From an uncultured Rothia sp. (GTDB lineage: Bacteria > Actinomycetota > Actinomycetes > Actinomycetales > Micrococcaceae), in NCBI GenBank assembly GCA_946222285.1, contig CAMIIP010000003.1, positions 1 through 64,000 on the forward strand: a stretch of DNA of 64,000 nt, given 5' to 3'. The position numbers and the translations under genes are program-made. Under the pieces are notes generated by a model. That model had not been told where the DNA came from. It did not search any database and saw only the letters and a program-made list of their open reading frames with translations. Shown in pieces: positions 26,099 through 33,963 of the stretch (positions are counted from its first letter, which is position 1; the number at the start of each line of letters is the position of its first letter).

Positions 26099-27049
26099 TT
26101 ACTTCTTTTCGGTCAGGGTCACCAACACTGCCTCCGGCGGGCAAAAGAGACGCACGGGTGCAAAGCGGGAGGTTCCTAAACCGGCAGAGACCTGCACAGG
26201 GATTTCGCCCTGCATCGAAACTCCCTTAGCCCGAGCAGGGTCAAGATCGCAGTTAGACACGAGAGCTTTTCCGCCAGGTAAGCAGACCTGACCGCCGTGG
26301 GTATGACCGGCAAAAATTGCCTGCGCGCCGTCATCCACAAAACGGGTCAGCGTGCGCATATAGGGCGCGTGGCAAACACCAAGCCGAACGGACGGCGCGG
26401 ATTGCTCCTCAAAGGCAGTGGGGGAGAAGCCGGGATGCTGGTCGAACTTTAGATGTGGATCGTCCACTCCAGAAAATTCCAACCGCAACCCGTTGAGGGT
26501 GAGCGTATCAAAACGGTTGATGAGCCCTACCCAGCCACGACTATCAAAAGCATCGTGCATTTTTTGGGTAGGAAGAATTTGCCTGCTGGGGTCAACACCC
26601 TCATCCGATGTTGATTCTTTCCACAGATACCGCGCGGGATTCTTTAGCGTTGGCGCGAAGTAGCAGTTAGATCCCGGTACATAGACGCCGGGAAAATCCA
26701 GGAGCGGATTGAGGGCTTCTAACAGGTCAGGTAAAGCCTTCATATGCGAGAGATTATCACCGGTATTAATCACCAAATCGGGATTGAGTTCAGCCAGCGA
26801 ATGCATGAAGTCGCGTTTGCGTTTCTGACCAGGGATCATGTGCATATCGGAGATATGCAGAATCGTAAAGTCTTGCGAACCGGTAGGTAGAACAGGCAAT
26901 CTCTCGTGGCGAACCTGAAAGTTATTCAGCTCAATAAAGTGAGCATATGCGAGGGTGGCGGCCCCCGCTACCGTACCTGCGGCGAGAATCGAGCCGAAGC
27001 TCTTTGCTACAGATACAGCGGAAGCCGCCACATGGGTGGAGTTCACCAT
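26099..27049 (-). CDS. Metallophosphoesterase, membrane-anchored
   Basis: A 316-residue calcineurin-like phosphoesterase with an N-terminal hydrophobic segment (about 15-36) that probably anchors it outside the membrane. Metal-site motifs are DMH (ISDMHMIPG), GDN (NTGDNLSH) and GHTHGGQ near residue 240. The usual GNHD motif is replaced by GSNCYFAP. GAGGAG lies 9 nt before the ATG, and it follows the PBP gene by 17 nt, so the pair is one operon, as in the M. tuberculosis Rv3682-Rv3683 arrangement. The substrate is not known. Confidence 0.88.
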   Translation of the reverse strand: MVNSTHVAASAVSVAKSFGSILAAGTVAGAATLAYAHFIELNNFQVRHERLPVLPTGSQDFTILHISDMHMIPGQKRKRDFMHSLAELNPDLVINTGDNLSHMKALPDLLEALNPLLDFPGVYVPGSNCYFAPTLKNPARYLWKESTSDEGVDPSRQILPTQKMHDAFDSRGWVGLINRFDTLTLNGLRLEFSGVDDPHLKFDQHPGFSPTAFEEQSAPSVRLGVCHAPYMRTLTRFVDDGAQAIFAGHTHGGQVCLPGGKALVSNCDLDPARAKGVSMQGEIPVQVSAGLGTSRFAPVRLFCPPEAVLVTLTEKK

Positions 27050-27066
27050 GAAATTATTTCTCCTCG

Positions 27067-29199
27067 TTAGGACTGGGTTCCTAGAATCTTCTCAGAAGGT
27101 TTCTCGAACTTATCCTTATTATAGTTTTTGGCCTGTTTTTGCATGAACTGTTGCCACTGACCACCGGCGTAGGTAGCGCCGTCTACGTAGTCAAGACTCT
27201 TCCCGTTGATGGAGAGGCCGTTGAGAGAACGTGAGCCTTCATTAAGGCTGCCTACCCAAGAAGCGGTAGCAAGACCGCGGGTGTAGCCAACGGTCCAGGT
27301 CTGAGTGGAATTATCGGTAGTACCGGTTTTAGCTGCAGAAGCATCGGGCAAATCAATTCCACGTTTCCATGCGGAGCCGTCTACCAGAACTTGCTTGAGA
27401 ACGTAATTCACACCGTTTGCTACGTCTTTATCCAGAGCACGAGAGCAGCTAGCTTCGAAGGTTTTAAAGCTCTTACCCTTGCGATCCTTGATTTCGGAGA
27501 TAGCCTGAGGTTCGCAGTAGGTGCCTTCGTTAGCGAAGGTTGCGAAAGATGAAGCCATGGTTAACGGCGAGGCGTTTCCTGAACCGATGAGGCCGGAAAG
27601 AACCTGGGGGTCGTATACAGAGGTATCTTCGCCCACACCGGTGTGAATTTTAAGATCGTTAGCAGTATCTTGTACACCGCAGAGATCAACCTTCGATGCC
27701 ATGGAATAGAGGAAGGAGTTAATGGAGTTTTTCAAGCCGTAAGCTACCGTATTCCAGGTTTGATAACCGCTTTCAGCGTTTTGGAAGGTGAAAGGTCCGC
27801 CGTCTTTATAGTAAACATTCCCGCCTTCTACACAGGATGCTTTCCAACCGAAGGAAGCAGGGTAACTCAGCTTTGTGCCATCGATAACGGCGTTGACGCC
27901 CTTGCCCTCTTTAATCCATTCAGCCAGTACAACCGGTTTGAAGGTCGAACCAATCTGGAAACCACCGGTACCGCCGTCAATGGCATCAACATTGTAGTTA
28001 TACAGCGAGTAGGTATTGGTTTCGTCGGCTTCACCGTAGGAGGTGTTCTGAGCCATCGCTACAATTTTTCCGGATCCGGGTTCAACAGAAACGAGGGAGG
28101 TGTTGACGTCGTCTGGATTATTTTCTGAAGACTGAGTGGACTCAACAGCGTCTTTAGCATCTTTTTGAGCATCAGAGTTCAAGGTGGATTTAATGCTGTA
28201 GCCACCGCGGTAAAGATTAGCCAGGCGATCATCTTGGGTTGCACCAAAGGATTCGTCCTGCATGACCTGGGCTACGACGTAGTTGCAGAAGTAAGCGTTG
28301 GAGCCGGCAGCTTCACAACCGCTTGCAGCGTAGTGCAGATCCAAATCAAGTTCTGAATTGAGAGCTTTACTGTATTCGTCTTCAGTAATCTTGCCGTCGC
28401 GGTACATAGTGGAGAGCACCACATTGCGGCGTTCTTTAGCCAGCTCGGGGTTTTTATCGGGGCGGTACTGATTAGGTGACTGCACCATGCCAGCCAGCAG
28501 AGCAGCCTGCTGAACATTCAACTGTGAAGCAGAAATACCCCAGTAGTACTGGGAAGCAGCCTCAACACCGTAATTTGAACCGCCAAGGTTCACAATATTG
28601 AGGTAGCCTTCAAGAATCTCGTCTTTAGATTTGTTCTGTTCCATGGAAATCGCAAGTTTGACTTCCTTAATCTTGTCTCCATAACCCTTATTGGCACCCA
28701 AAGTCGAGGCTTCTTCACCATTGACTTCAGCTTGGTCAATCAAAAGGTTATTGACGTACTGCTGGGTAAGGGTCGATGCGCCCTGGCGGTTACCGGGACG
28801 AAGAAAGTTATTGATGGCTGCACGGAACATGCCCAGAGGAGATACTGCACCGTGTTCATAGAAGGTGCGGTCTTCCACCGAAATAATAGCGTCCTGCATA
28901 TGTGCAGACATATCGTTTAGAGACACTGACTTGCGGTTCTGCGAATAAAAAGAGGCAAGCTCAGTCTTGCCATCTGAAGCAAGTAGGGTAGAAGGCTGAG
29001 AGAGCGGGCCTTCAGACATATCTTCGGGTAGACCCTTGAACCAGTTAATGGAAGAGGTTGCTGCAACGCCTATCCCCACTGTAGGAGGAACGAGAATACC
29101 TGCGGTTAAAACACCTGCGATAATACTCAGCGCAATAAATTGCAAAAAATCACCGGGAGTACGCTTTTTACGAACGTTCTTTGAAGAAGCCATCTCCAT
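27067..29199 (-). CDS. Bifunctional class A penicillin-binding protein
   Basis: Polymerises and cross-links peptidoglycan at the outer face of the membrane. The 710-residue protein has one N-terminal membrane helix (about 20-45), a GT51 transglycosylase domain with catalytic Glu109 in EDRTFYEHG and the STLTQQYVNN motif, and a transpeptidase domain with the active-site STFK (Ser418-Lys421) and KTGT (624-627). There is no PASTA domain. It is closest in plan to actinobacterial PonA-type PBPs. A downstream metallophosphoesterase is co-transcribed. The ATG at 29199 lacks a ribosome site; CTACTT 7 nt upstream may make it leaderless. Confidence 0.93.
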   Translation of the reverse strand: MEMASSKNVRKKRTPGDFLQFIALSIIAGVLTAGILVPPTVGIGVAATSSINWFKGLPEDMSEGPLSQPSTLLASDGKTELASFYSQNRKSVSLNDMSAHMQDAIISVEDRTFYEHGAVSPLGMFRAAINNFLRPGNRQGASTLTQQYVNNLLIDQAEVNGEEASTLGANKGYGDKIKEVKLAISMEQNKSKDEILEGYLNIVNLGGSNYGVEAASQYYWGISASQLNVQQAALLAGMVQSPNQYRPDKNPELAKERRNVVLSTMYRDGKITEDEYSKALNSELDLDLHYAASGCEAAGSNAYFCNYVVAQVMQDESFGATQDDRLANLYRGGYSIKSTLNSDAQKDAKDAVESTQSSENNPDDVNTSLVSVEPGSGKIVAMAQNTSYGEADETNTYSLYNYNVDAIDGGTGGFQIGSTFKPVVLAEWIKEGKGVNAVIDGTKLSYPASFGWKASCVEGGNVYYKDGGPFTFQNAESGYQTWNTVAYGLKNSINSFLYSMASKVDLCGVQDTANDLKIHTGVGEDTSVYDPQVLSGLIGSGNASPLTMASSFATFANEGTYCEPQAISEIKDRKGKSFKTFEASCSRALDKDVANGVNYVLKQVLVDGSAWKRGIDLPDASAAKTGTTDNSTQTWTVGYTRGLATASWVGSLNEGSRSLNGLSINGKSLDYVDGATYAGGQWQQFMQKQAKNYNKDKFEKPSEKILGTQS

Positions 29200-29282
29200 A
29201 GTTTACAAGTAGAACCTGGAGAAATGTGATGCTGAGGAGTTTAACTTTTCAAATCCTCGTCACACCCACTAGGCTAGGCGGT

Positions 29283-29480
29283 ATGGAAAAATGGGAATAT
29301 GCAACAGTACCCCTGATGATTCACGCAACTAAACAGATCCTCGATAACTGGGGTGAAGATGGTTGGGAACTCGTTACGGTTTTACCTTCAACGGCACCCG
29401 CTAGTTCAGCGCCCGATGGCAACATGGTAGCTCCTACTGCGGGCAACCCCATCGCCTACTTCAAACGTAAAAAAGCTTAA
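29283..29480 (+). CDS. DUF4177-family small protein
   Basis: A 65-residue protein starting MEKWEYATVP and containing ILDNWGEDGWELVTVLP, the DUF4177 core, then a Pro/Ala-rich stretch and FKRKKA at the C-terminus. Function unknown; it is a regular neighbour of RidA in actinobacteria. The start is ATG 29283 because TAGGCT (29270-29275) ends 7 nt before it, predicting a leaderless message, and upstream codons lie in the PBP promoter region. Confidence 0.85.
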   Translation: MEKWEYATVPLMIHATKQILDNWGEDGWELVTVLPSTAPASSAPDGNMVAPTAGNPIAYFKRKKA

Positions 29481-29571
29481 GAGCTTAAATTTATCAGAAC
29501 ACATGGCCGGTTTTTCCGTATGCGTATATACGGAGCCGGTCTTTGTGCGCTCTACACATCAAGGACTCCCT

Positions 29572-30063
29572 ATGAGCGAAAATAATTCACGTATCGAAGC
29601 TAGAATCCGCGAGCTTGGCTTTGAACTGCCTCAAGCACCTGCACCGGTAGCAGCCTACGTTCCTGCTGTGATTACCGGTAACTATGTTTACACCTCCGGT
29701 CAGCTACCGTTTGCTGAGGGCAAACTCAAACTTACGGGTAAGGTTGCCGATACCGCCGATTCTGCAGATACCGTAAGCCCCGAAGAAGCTAAACAGCTCG
29801 CTGCCATCTGTGCTTTGAATGCCTTAGCTGCCGTCAAGCAGGTTATCGGCGATCTTGATCGAGTGCAGAAGATTGTTAAAGTTGTCGGTTTTGTGTCTTC
29901 GCAAACAACTTTCTTTGGGCAACCCGCTGTTATCAACGGGGCATCTGAGCTGTTGGGAGAAATTTTTGGTAAAGCGGGCGTTCACGCTCGTTCCGCCGTT
30001 GGCGTTTCCGTGCTACCTATGGACTCTCCGGTAGAGGTAGAGATTATCGTTGAATACCGTTAA
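29572..30063 (+). CDS. RidA-family protein (YjgF/YER057c/UK114)
   Basis: A 163-residue RidA-family protein; the family's best-known activity is hydrolysis of reactive enamine/imine intermediates. It shows the fold landmarks YVYTSGQLPF, ALNALAAVKQVIGDLDRV and, near the C-terminus, ARSAVGVSVLPMDSPVEVE. The Arg in HARSAVG corresponds to the substrate-binding Arg of the family. At 163 residues it is of the longer actinobacterial type. ATG 29572 is preceded by AAGGA. The NUDIX gene overlaps its end. Confidence 0.9.
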   Translation: MSENNSRIEARIRELGFELPQAPAPVAAYVPAVITGNYVYTSGQLPFAEGKLKLTGKVADTADSADTVSPEEAKQLAAICALNALAAVKQVIGDLDRVQKIVKVVGFVSSQTTFFGQPAVINGASELLGEIFGKAGVHARSAVGVSVLPMDSPVEVEIIVEYR

Positions 30064-31042
30064 TCCCCCTCTCTACACGGGCGCGCTCAAAACGGTGCGG
30101 GCCAAGGGAACGTTAGCTTCTAACGCTTCCGCTCCCGCCTGCGAACGCTTCTTCAAGATTCCTCAGGAGTTCGCTCCAGCTGTCAAAACATGGATAGAGG
30201 AGGGCGCTTCGAATGCTTGTCAGGCAAAAATTGCTTCATCGGTTGTTTTTGTTCGTGACGGAAGCGAAGGTTTGGAGACGATGCTTACCTACCGTCCCGG
30301 TTTCTCTCCGATGGGAACGGTTGCCTTCCCCGGCGGTCTCTGTACCGTGGCGGATGAAGAACAGGTTCCTTGGAACGGCCCGAGCAACGAAGTTTGGGCT
30401 GACGTATTTCAGCATGAAAATGTAGCGACCGCCCACGCCGCAGTAGTAGGCGCTATTCGAGAAGCTTTTGAGGAAGTTGGCATTTTGCTAGCTGGTTCCG
30501 ACGAACTCAGTACCGTTGAAGTTAGCGCAGAGGGATGCGATTTGATGGCTCTGCGCGAATCTATTGCCAGCGGCGATAAGAATTTTGGCGACTACCTCAT
30601 TAAGCGGGGACTGAAGTTGAGAACCGATCTTTTACGCCCCATCGTCCGCTGGAAATCCCCGGATTTCCGCCACAAACGCTACGATACACACTACTTTGCC
30701 TGCGTAGCGCCTGTGGGGCAAACGCCTAAGCTCCTGAGCTCCAAGGGAGTCTGGGGCGACTGGGTTAATGTGCGCGAGTTGTTGGAGAACAAAAGTACCT
30801 CTTATCTGGGGGATCTCATCGATCAGCCAGAAACCCGCGGTCGTAGTCTGGAAGAGCTGATTACTCCCGGCTCACTGTGCGTTTTAGAGGACCTTGCTAG
30901 CGTGTCTACCTCAGTAGCTTATCTAGCCAAAAAACGAACGGTGAGTGTGAAGAAAGCCGATGTCGTTTTCAAAGACGGCGAATATATGCTTCGCTTCACA
31001 GCACCATCTAAAGCCGGTGTTCGCCAAAAATGTAAACTCTAA
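30050..31042 (+). CDS. NUDIX hydrolase with long insertion in the Nudix box
   Basis: A 330-residue NUDIX protein. The catalytic helix AIREAFEEVGILL is clear (about residues 137-149), and the upstream Gly-Gly of the box (VAFPGGL) is about 45 residues away instead of the usual 10-15. That spacing resembles NUDT19-like enzymes that cleave CoA or related nucleotides, but the substrate cannot be assigned. It starts with TTG at 30050, overlapping ridA by 14 nt. A bidirectional terminator follows. Confidence 0.8.
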   Translation: MNTVNPPLYTGALKTVRAKGTLASNASAPACERFFKIPQEFAPAVKTWIEEGASNACQAKIASSVVFVRDGSEGLETMLTYRPGFSPMGTVAFPGGLCTVADEEQVPWNGPSNEVWADVFQHENVATAHAAVVGAIREAFEEVGILLAGSDELSTVEVSAEGCDLMALRESIASGDKNFGDYLIKRGLKLRTDLLRPIVRWKSPDFRHKRYDTHYFACVAPVGQTPKLLSSKGVWGDWVNVRELLENKSTSYLGDLIDQPETRGRSLEELITPGSLCVLEDLASVSTSVAYLAKKRTVSVKKADVVFKDGEYMLRFTAPSKAGVRQKCKL

Positions 31043-31061
31043 GTCTTCATAGAGATCATCA

Positions 31062-31097
31062 AAGAATCCCCCTAGCGAAGTAGCTAGGGGGATTCTT
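31062..31097. terminator. Bidirectional terminator between NUDIX gene and crp
   Basis: A perfect 15-bp stem (31062-31076 with 31083-31097) with a 6-nt loop. It is followed by TTCT on the plus strand and by TTTGATG on the minus strand, so it can serve both convergent genes. Confidence 0.88.
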
Positions 31098-31118
31098 TTC
31101 TACGTTATGTAGGAGAGC

Positions 31119-31796
31119 TTAGCGGGAGCGGTTACGCAAACGCTGAAGATCGAGAATAACGACCGCGCGAGCCTCGAGACGGATCCAGCCGCGGGAAACG
31201 AACTCGGCAAGAGCCTTGTTTACAGTTTCACGGGAAGCGCCAACGAGTTGAGCGAGCTCTTCCTGGGTTAGTTCGTGAGCTACTAGGATGCCATCGGTGG
31301 CGGGGCGACCAAAGCGATCAGCCAAATCAAGAAGAGCCTTAGCTACACGACCGGGAACATCTGAGAAGACGAGGTCTGCAAGGTTCTCATTGGTGCGGCG
31401 CAGACGACGAGCCAGTGCCTGTAACACCTGAGCAGAAATCTGAGGAGATTTTTCCATAGCTTTACGCAGAGAATCGTGCTTGACGCCGGCGAGTCGGGTT
31501 TCTGAAACAGCGGTTGCGCTGGTGGAACGAGGCGAAGGATCAAACAGCGCCATTTCACCAAAAATTTCGCCCGGACCCATAATTGCTACCAGATTTTCGC
31601 GACCATCTGATGCGGTGCGACCTAGCTTAATTTTGCCAGAAACAATGAAGTAAAGCTGATCACCGGGGTCACCCTCATAAAAGAGGTTAGCGCCACGGGA
31701 AAGGTCTACCTCAGTAATGTCTTCGGTTAGGGCTGCAAATGCTTGGTCGTCGAGCGATGCAAAGAGCGGTGCACGACGCAATACTTCAAGATCCAT
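31119..31796 (-). CDS. Crp/Fnr-family regulator (GlxR/Crp type)
   Basis: A 225-residue cAMP-receptor-type global regulator. The N-terminal cyclic-nucleotide domain (about 10-115) contains the phosphate-binding cassette GEIFGEMALFDPSPRSTSA. The C-terminal winged helix includes LTQEELAQLVGASRETVNKALAEF with recognition-helix ASRETVNKAL. The length matches M. tuberculosis Crp (Rv3676) and Corynebacterium GlxR. AAGGAG lies upstream of the ATG, and TACTAT (31812-31817) is a plausible -10. A GGTGA-N5-TCACC palindrome sits in the promoter spacer. Confidence 0.94.
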   Translation of the reverse strand: MDLEVLRRAPLFASLDDQAFAALTEDITEVDLSRGANLFYEGDPGDQLYFIVSGKIKLGRTASDGRENLVAIMGPGEIFGEMALFDPSPRSTSATAVSETRLAGVKHDSLRKAMEKSPQISAQVLQALARRLRRTNENLADLVFSDVPGRVAKALLDLADRFGRPATDGILVAHELTQEELAQLVGASRETVNKALAEFVSRGWIRLEARAVVILDLQRLRNRSR

Positions 31797-31811
31797 GTCT
31801 CTCCTTTAAAA

Positions 31812-31840
31812 ATAGTATGGTGACTGCCTCACCTATAAAG
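31812..31840 (-). promoter_or_regulatory. Candidate crp promoter with an internal palindrome
   Basis: On the minus strand a -10 TACTAT (31812-31817) follows CTTTAT (31835-31840) by 17 bp. Between them lies GGTGA-N5-TCACC (31819-31833), which resembles a Crp/GlxR site but with a 5-bp instead of 6-bp spacer. The rest of the roughly 300 bp between crp and the protease gene shows nothing I can name. Confidence 0.4.
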
Positions 31841-32095
31841 CGTAAAGAACCGAGTATAAACCCGGTAAACAATTCACGCCAAAAAAGGTGTGACATATTC
31901 AACTAGTAATGAGACTACCTCAATTTTTTTGTTCTATTACACTCTATCCACCTCATAATAGGTAGCATTTGTCCACTAGAAGGCGGTATGGCGGTGTTTT
32001 CGCCAATTTTCACAGGAAAACCTACTAAAATTCATGTTCTCGTATAAGTCATTATTGCAATGACCGTTTGCTTTTTCATGAAGGAGAAATCGCTG

Positions 32096-33286
32096 ATGGG
32101 CTTTACGCTGCTCGATCTTATTCTCTTGCTGATTTTGGTGATTTACTTCTTCAACGGTCTGCGCCGTGGCTTCTTCGTTTCCCTGGGTACCCTTGCCGGA
32201 TTCGCCCTGGGCGTTGCGGCTGCGTTTTACATTACTCCTTGGGTTATTACACAGTCTGATCCCGGTTGGTACGTGATTGCAGCTGTCATGTCAGTACTGC
32301 TGTGCGTCATTGTTGGGCAGTGGATTGGATTCTTGGTAGGACGAGCAATCCGCAGATTCTCGGATAATTCTTCTTTGCGTGGAGTTGAGCGAGCCGCCGG
32401 AGCTTTATTGAACCTCGTCGTTGCCGCTTTAGGTATCGTTGTTCTTGCCCTGGTAGTGAAGCCCTTGGGTATTCCTCCTATCGATACTGCCGTGAATCAG
32501 TCTCGGGTGGTGAGTACCTTGTTGGCTATAACTCCTAACTTTGTGGAAGAGAGAATTAACGCCACTCGGGCACAGGTCGTGGATTCGGGAGTAATCCCCG
32601 AAGTTCAGGATTTGCTCTTTCCTTCGCAAGACCCCCCTGCCGAAACTATTTCAAATCAGGCTTTGGAGACTGCCAGTGTATCCGTCGTCCAAATTTGGGG
32701 AGCAGCGGAGGCCTGTAGTTATAGCTCGGAGGGATCCGGTTTTGTGGCTGATTCTCATCTGGTAGTCACTAACGCGCATGTGGTTTCCGGGGTGGCCCAG
32801 CCTGTTATCAAAGCGAATAACGGTAAAACTTACACTGCCGATGTGGTGTATTTCAACGAAGATGAAGATATCGCTCTCTTGCGCGCAGATAACCTTGATC
32901 TTGCACCGCTAACTATTGGAGCCAACGTTGATTCGGGAACGATGGTTTCTTTTATGGGTTTTCCCAAGGGCGGGCCTTTTAAGAACCGTACCGGTATGGT
33001 GCAGGGGTTGGGATATACCCAGACTGTTGATGCAGCTACCGGTGAAAACAATCCTGTTCGTCTGGTTTACCAGATGGCAGCCCATGTGGAACAGGGTAAC
33101 TCTGGGGGACCGGTACTGGATAAAAACGGCAAAGTGGTGGGAGTAATTTTTGCCAAAGCAGCCGAAGGCGAGACTGGCTACGCTATTCCTGTTTCGGTAC
33201 TTTCTGACGTACTTGCCACCAATTCGAAGAATACTCAGACGGTAGATAGCGGACAATGCGAAATGCAGACCTCTGTAAGTCGCTAG
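32096..33286 (+). CDS. marP: MarP-family membrane-anchored serine protease
   Basis: Homologue of M. tuberculosis MarP (Rv3671c), a periplasmic protease needed for acid resistance. The 396-residue protein has an N-terminal CvpA-like domain with four membrane helices (about 5-125) and a C-terminal chymotrypsin-like domain with His228 (TNAHVV), Asp258 (DEDIALL) and Ser336 (GNSGGPV). Cys207 and a Cys six residues from the C-terminus are placed like the MarP disulfide pair. ATG 32096 is preceded by AAGGAG at 9 nt; an earlier in-frame start at 32060 is unlikely. Confidence 0.92.
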   Translation: MGFTLLDLILLLILVIYFFNGLRRGFFVSLGTLAGFALGVAAAFYITPWVITQSDPGWYVIAAVMSVLLCVIVGQWIGFLVGRAIRRFSDNSSLRGVERAAGALLNLVVAALGIVVLALVVKPLGIPPIDTAVNQSRVVSTLLAITPNFVEERINATRAQVVDSGVIPEVQDLLFPSQDPPAETISNQALETASVSVVQIWGAAEACSYSSEGSGFVADSHLVVTNAHVVSGVAQPVIKANNGKTYTADVVYFNEDEDIALLRADNLDLAPLTIGANVDSGTMVSFMGFPKGGPFKNRTGMVQGLGYTQTVDAATGENNPVRLVYQMAAHVEQGNSGGPVLDKNGKVVGVIFAKAAEGETGYAIPVSVLSDVLATNSKNTQTVDSGQCEMQTSVSR

Positions 33287-33293
33287 CTTGGAC

Positions 33294-33746
33294 CTATGAT
33301 TCTTTTGTCTGACTGAGCATGTTTGCGAGGAAATCAACCGCCATGCTGTAGCCGAAAGCTCCAGCTCCGGCGATAACGGCAGTTGCCTGCAGCGAAACAT
33401 AGGAGCGGTGGCGAAACTCTTCGCGGCGGTGCACATTGGAGAGATGAACTTCTACAAGAGGTAGCTGGGCGGCTTCGAGCGCATCGTGGATAGCCACCGA
33501 GGTGTGCGTGAAAGCTGCGGGATTAATGATGATGGCTGCGGCTTCACTATGGGCACGCTGAATCTCGTCGATGAGAACGCCCTCGTGATTGGACTGCATA
33601 AATTCAATATTCAGTTCGTGGGTCTCTGCCCGCTCTTTGACCTGCCGTTCAATATCGGCAAGCGTGGTGGTGCCGTAGACCTCGGGCTTGCGAATGCCGA
33701 GCATGTTTAGATTAGGACCGTTGAGCACGAAGATGGTTTGGGGCAT
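33294..33746 (-). CDS. aroQ: Type II 3-dehydroquinate dehydratase
   Basis: AroQ dehydrates 3-dehydroquinate in the shikimate pathway. The 150-residue protein has the flexible-lid motif NGPNLNMLGIRKPEVYG, with the catalytic Tyr at its end, then QSNHEGVLID, INPAAFTHTS with the catalytic Asn, and EVHLSNVHRRE with the catalytic His/Arg region. TAGACT (33753-33758) ends 6 nt before the ATG and no ribosome site is seen, so the message is probably leaderless. It is convergent with the marP gene, 7 bp apart. Confidence 0.96.
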   Translation of the reverse strand: MPQTIFVLNGPNLNMLGIRKPEVYGTTTLADIERQVKERAETHELNIEFMQSNHEGVLIDEIQRAHSEAAAIIINPAAFTHTSVAIHDALEAAQLPLVEVHLSNVHRREEFRHRSYVSLQATAVIAGAGAFGYSMAVDFLANMLSQTKES

Positions 33747-33815
33747 GGCTTCAGTCTAACTCGTGGAACGTGCAAGTAACGGGGCAAAGCGGATAGTGGG
33801 TGCAACTCGCGGGTT

Positions 33816-33900
33816 TTAAACACTGGTGGACGCCACCCTCAGCTGGTACAAAACTAAAAAATTCTGGCCAAACTGAACTGTGGTGTCCACCGGTGTTTAA
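33816..33900. repeat. 85-bp element with 16-bp terminal inverted repeats
   Basis: Positions 33816-33831 and 33885-33900 are inverted repeats differing at one base, with termini TTAAACAC and GTGTTTAA. A further 4-bp pairing (33833-33836 with 33880-33883) extends the stem. The interior is about 43 nt with no coding capacity. It sits between the start of aroQ and the end of acs. It may be a palindromic intergenic repeat, a MITE-like remnant or an unusual terminator; no U-tract is present on either side. Confidence 0.6.
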
Positions 33901-33963
33901 TGTCTGAGCTGGAGCGGCTGTCGATGCTTTGAATTCGCTGAACCAGCCCTGCTCAAACTGAGG

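Noticed and set aside
29507..29539. Terminator between DUF4177 and ridA genes
   Set aside because: The stem is interrupted by an unpaired T run and the tail is only TCTTT; it may be a weak structure but I could not support a terminator.
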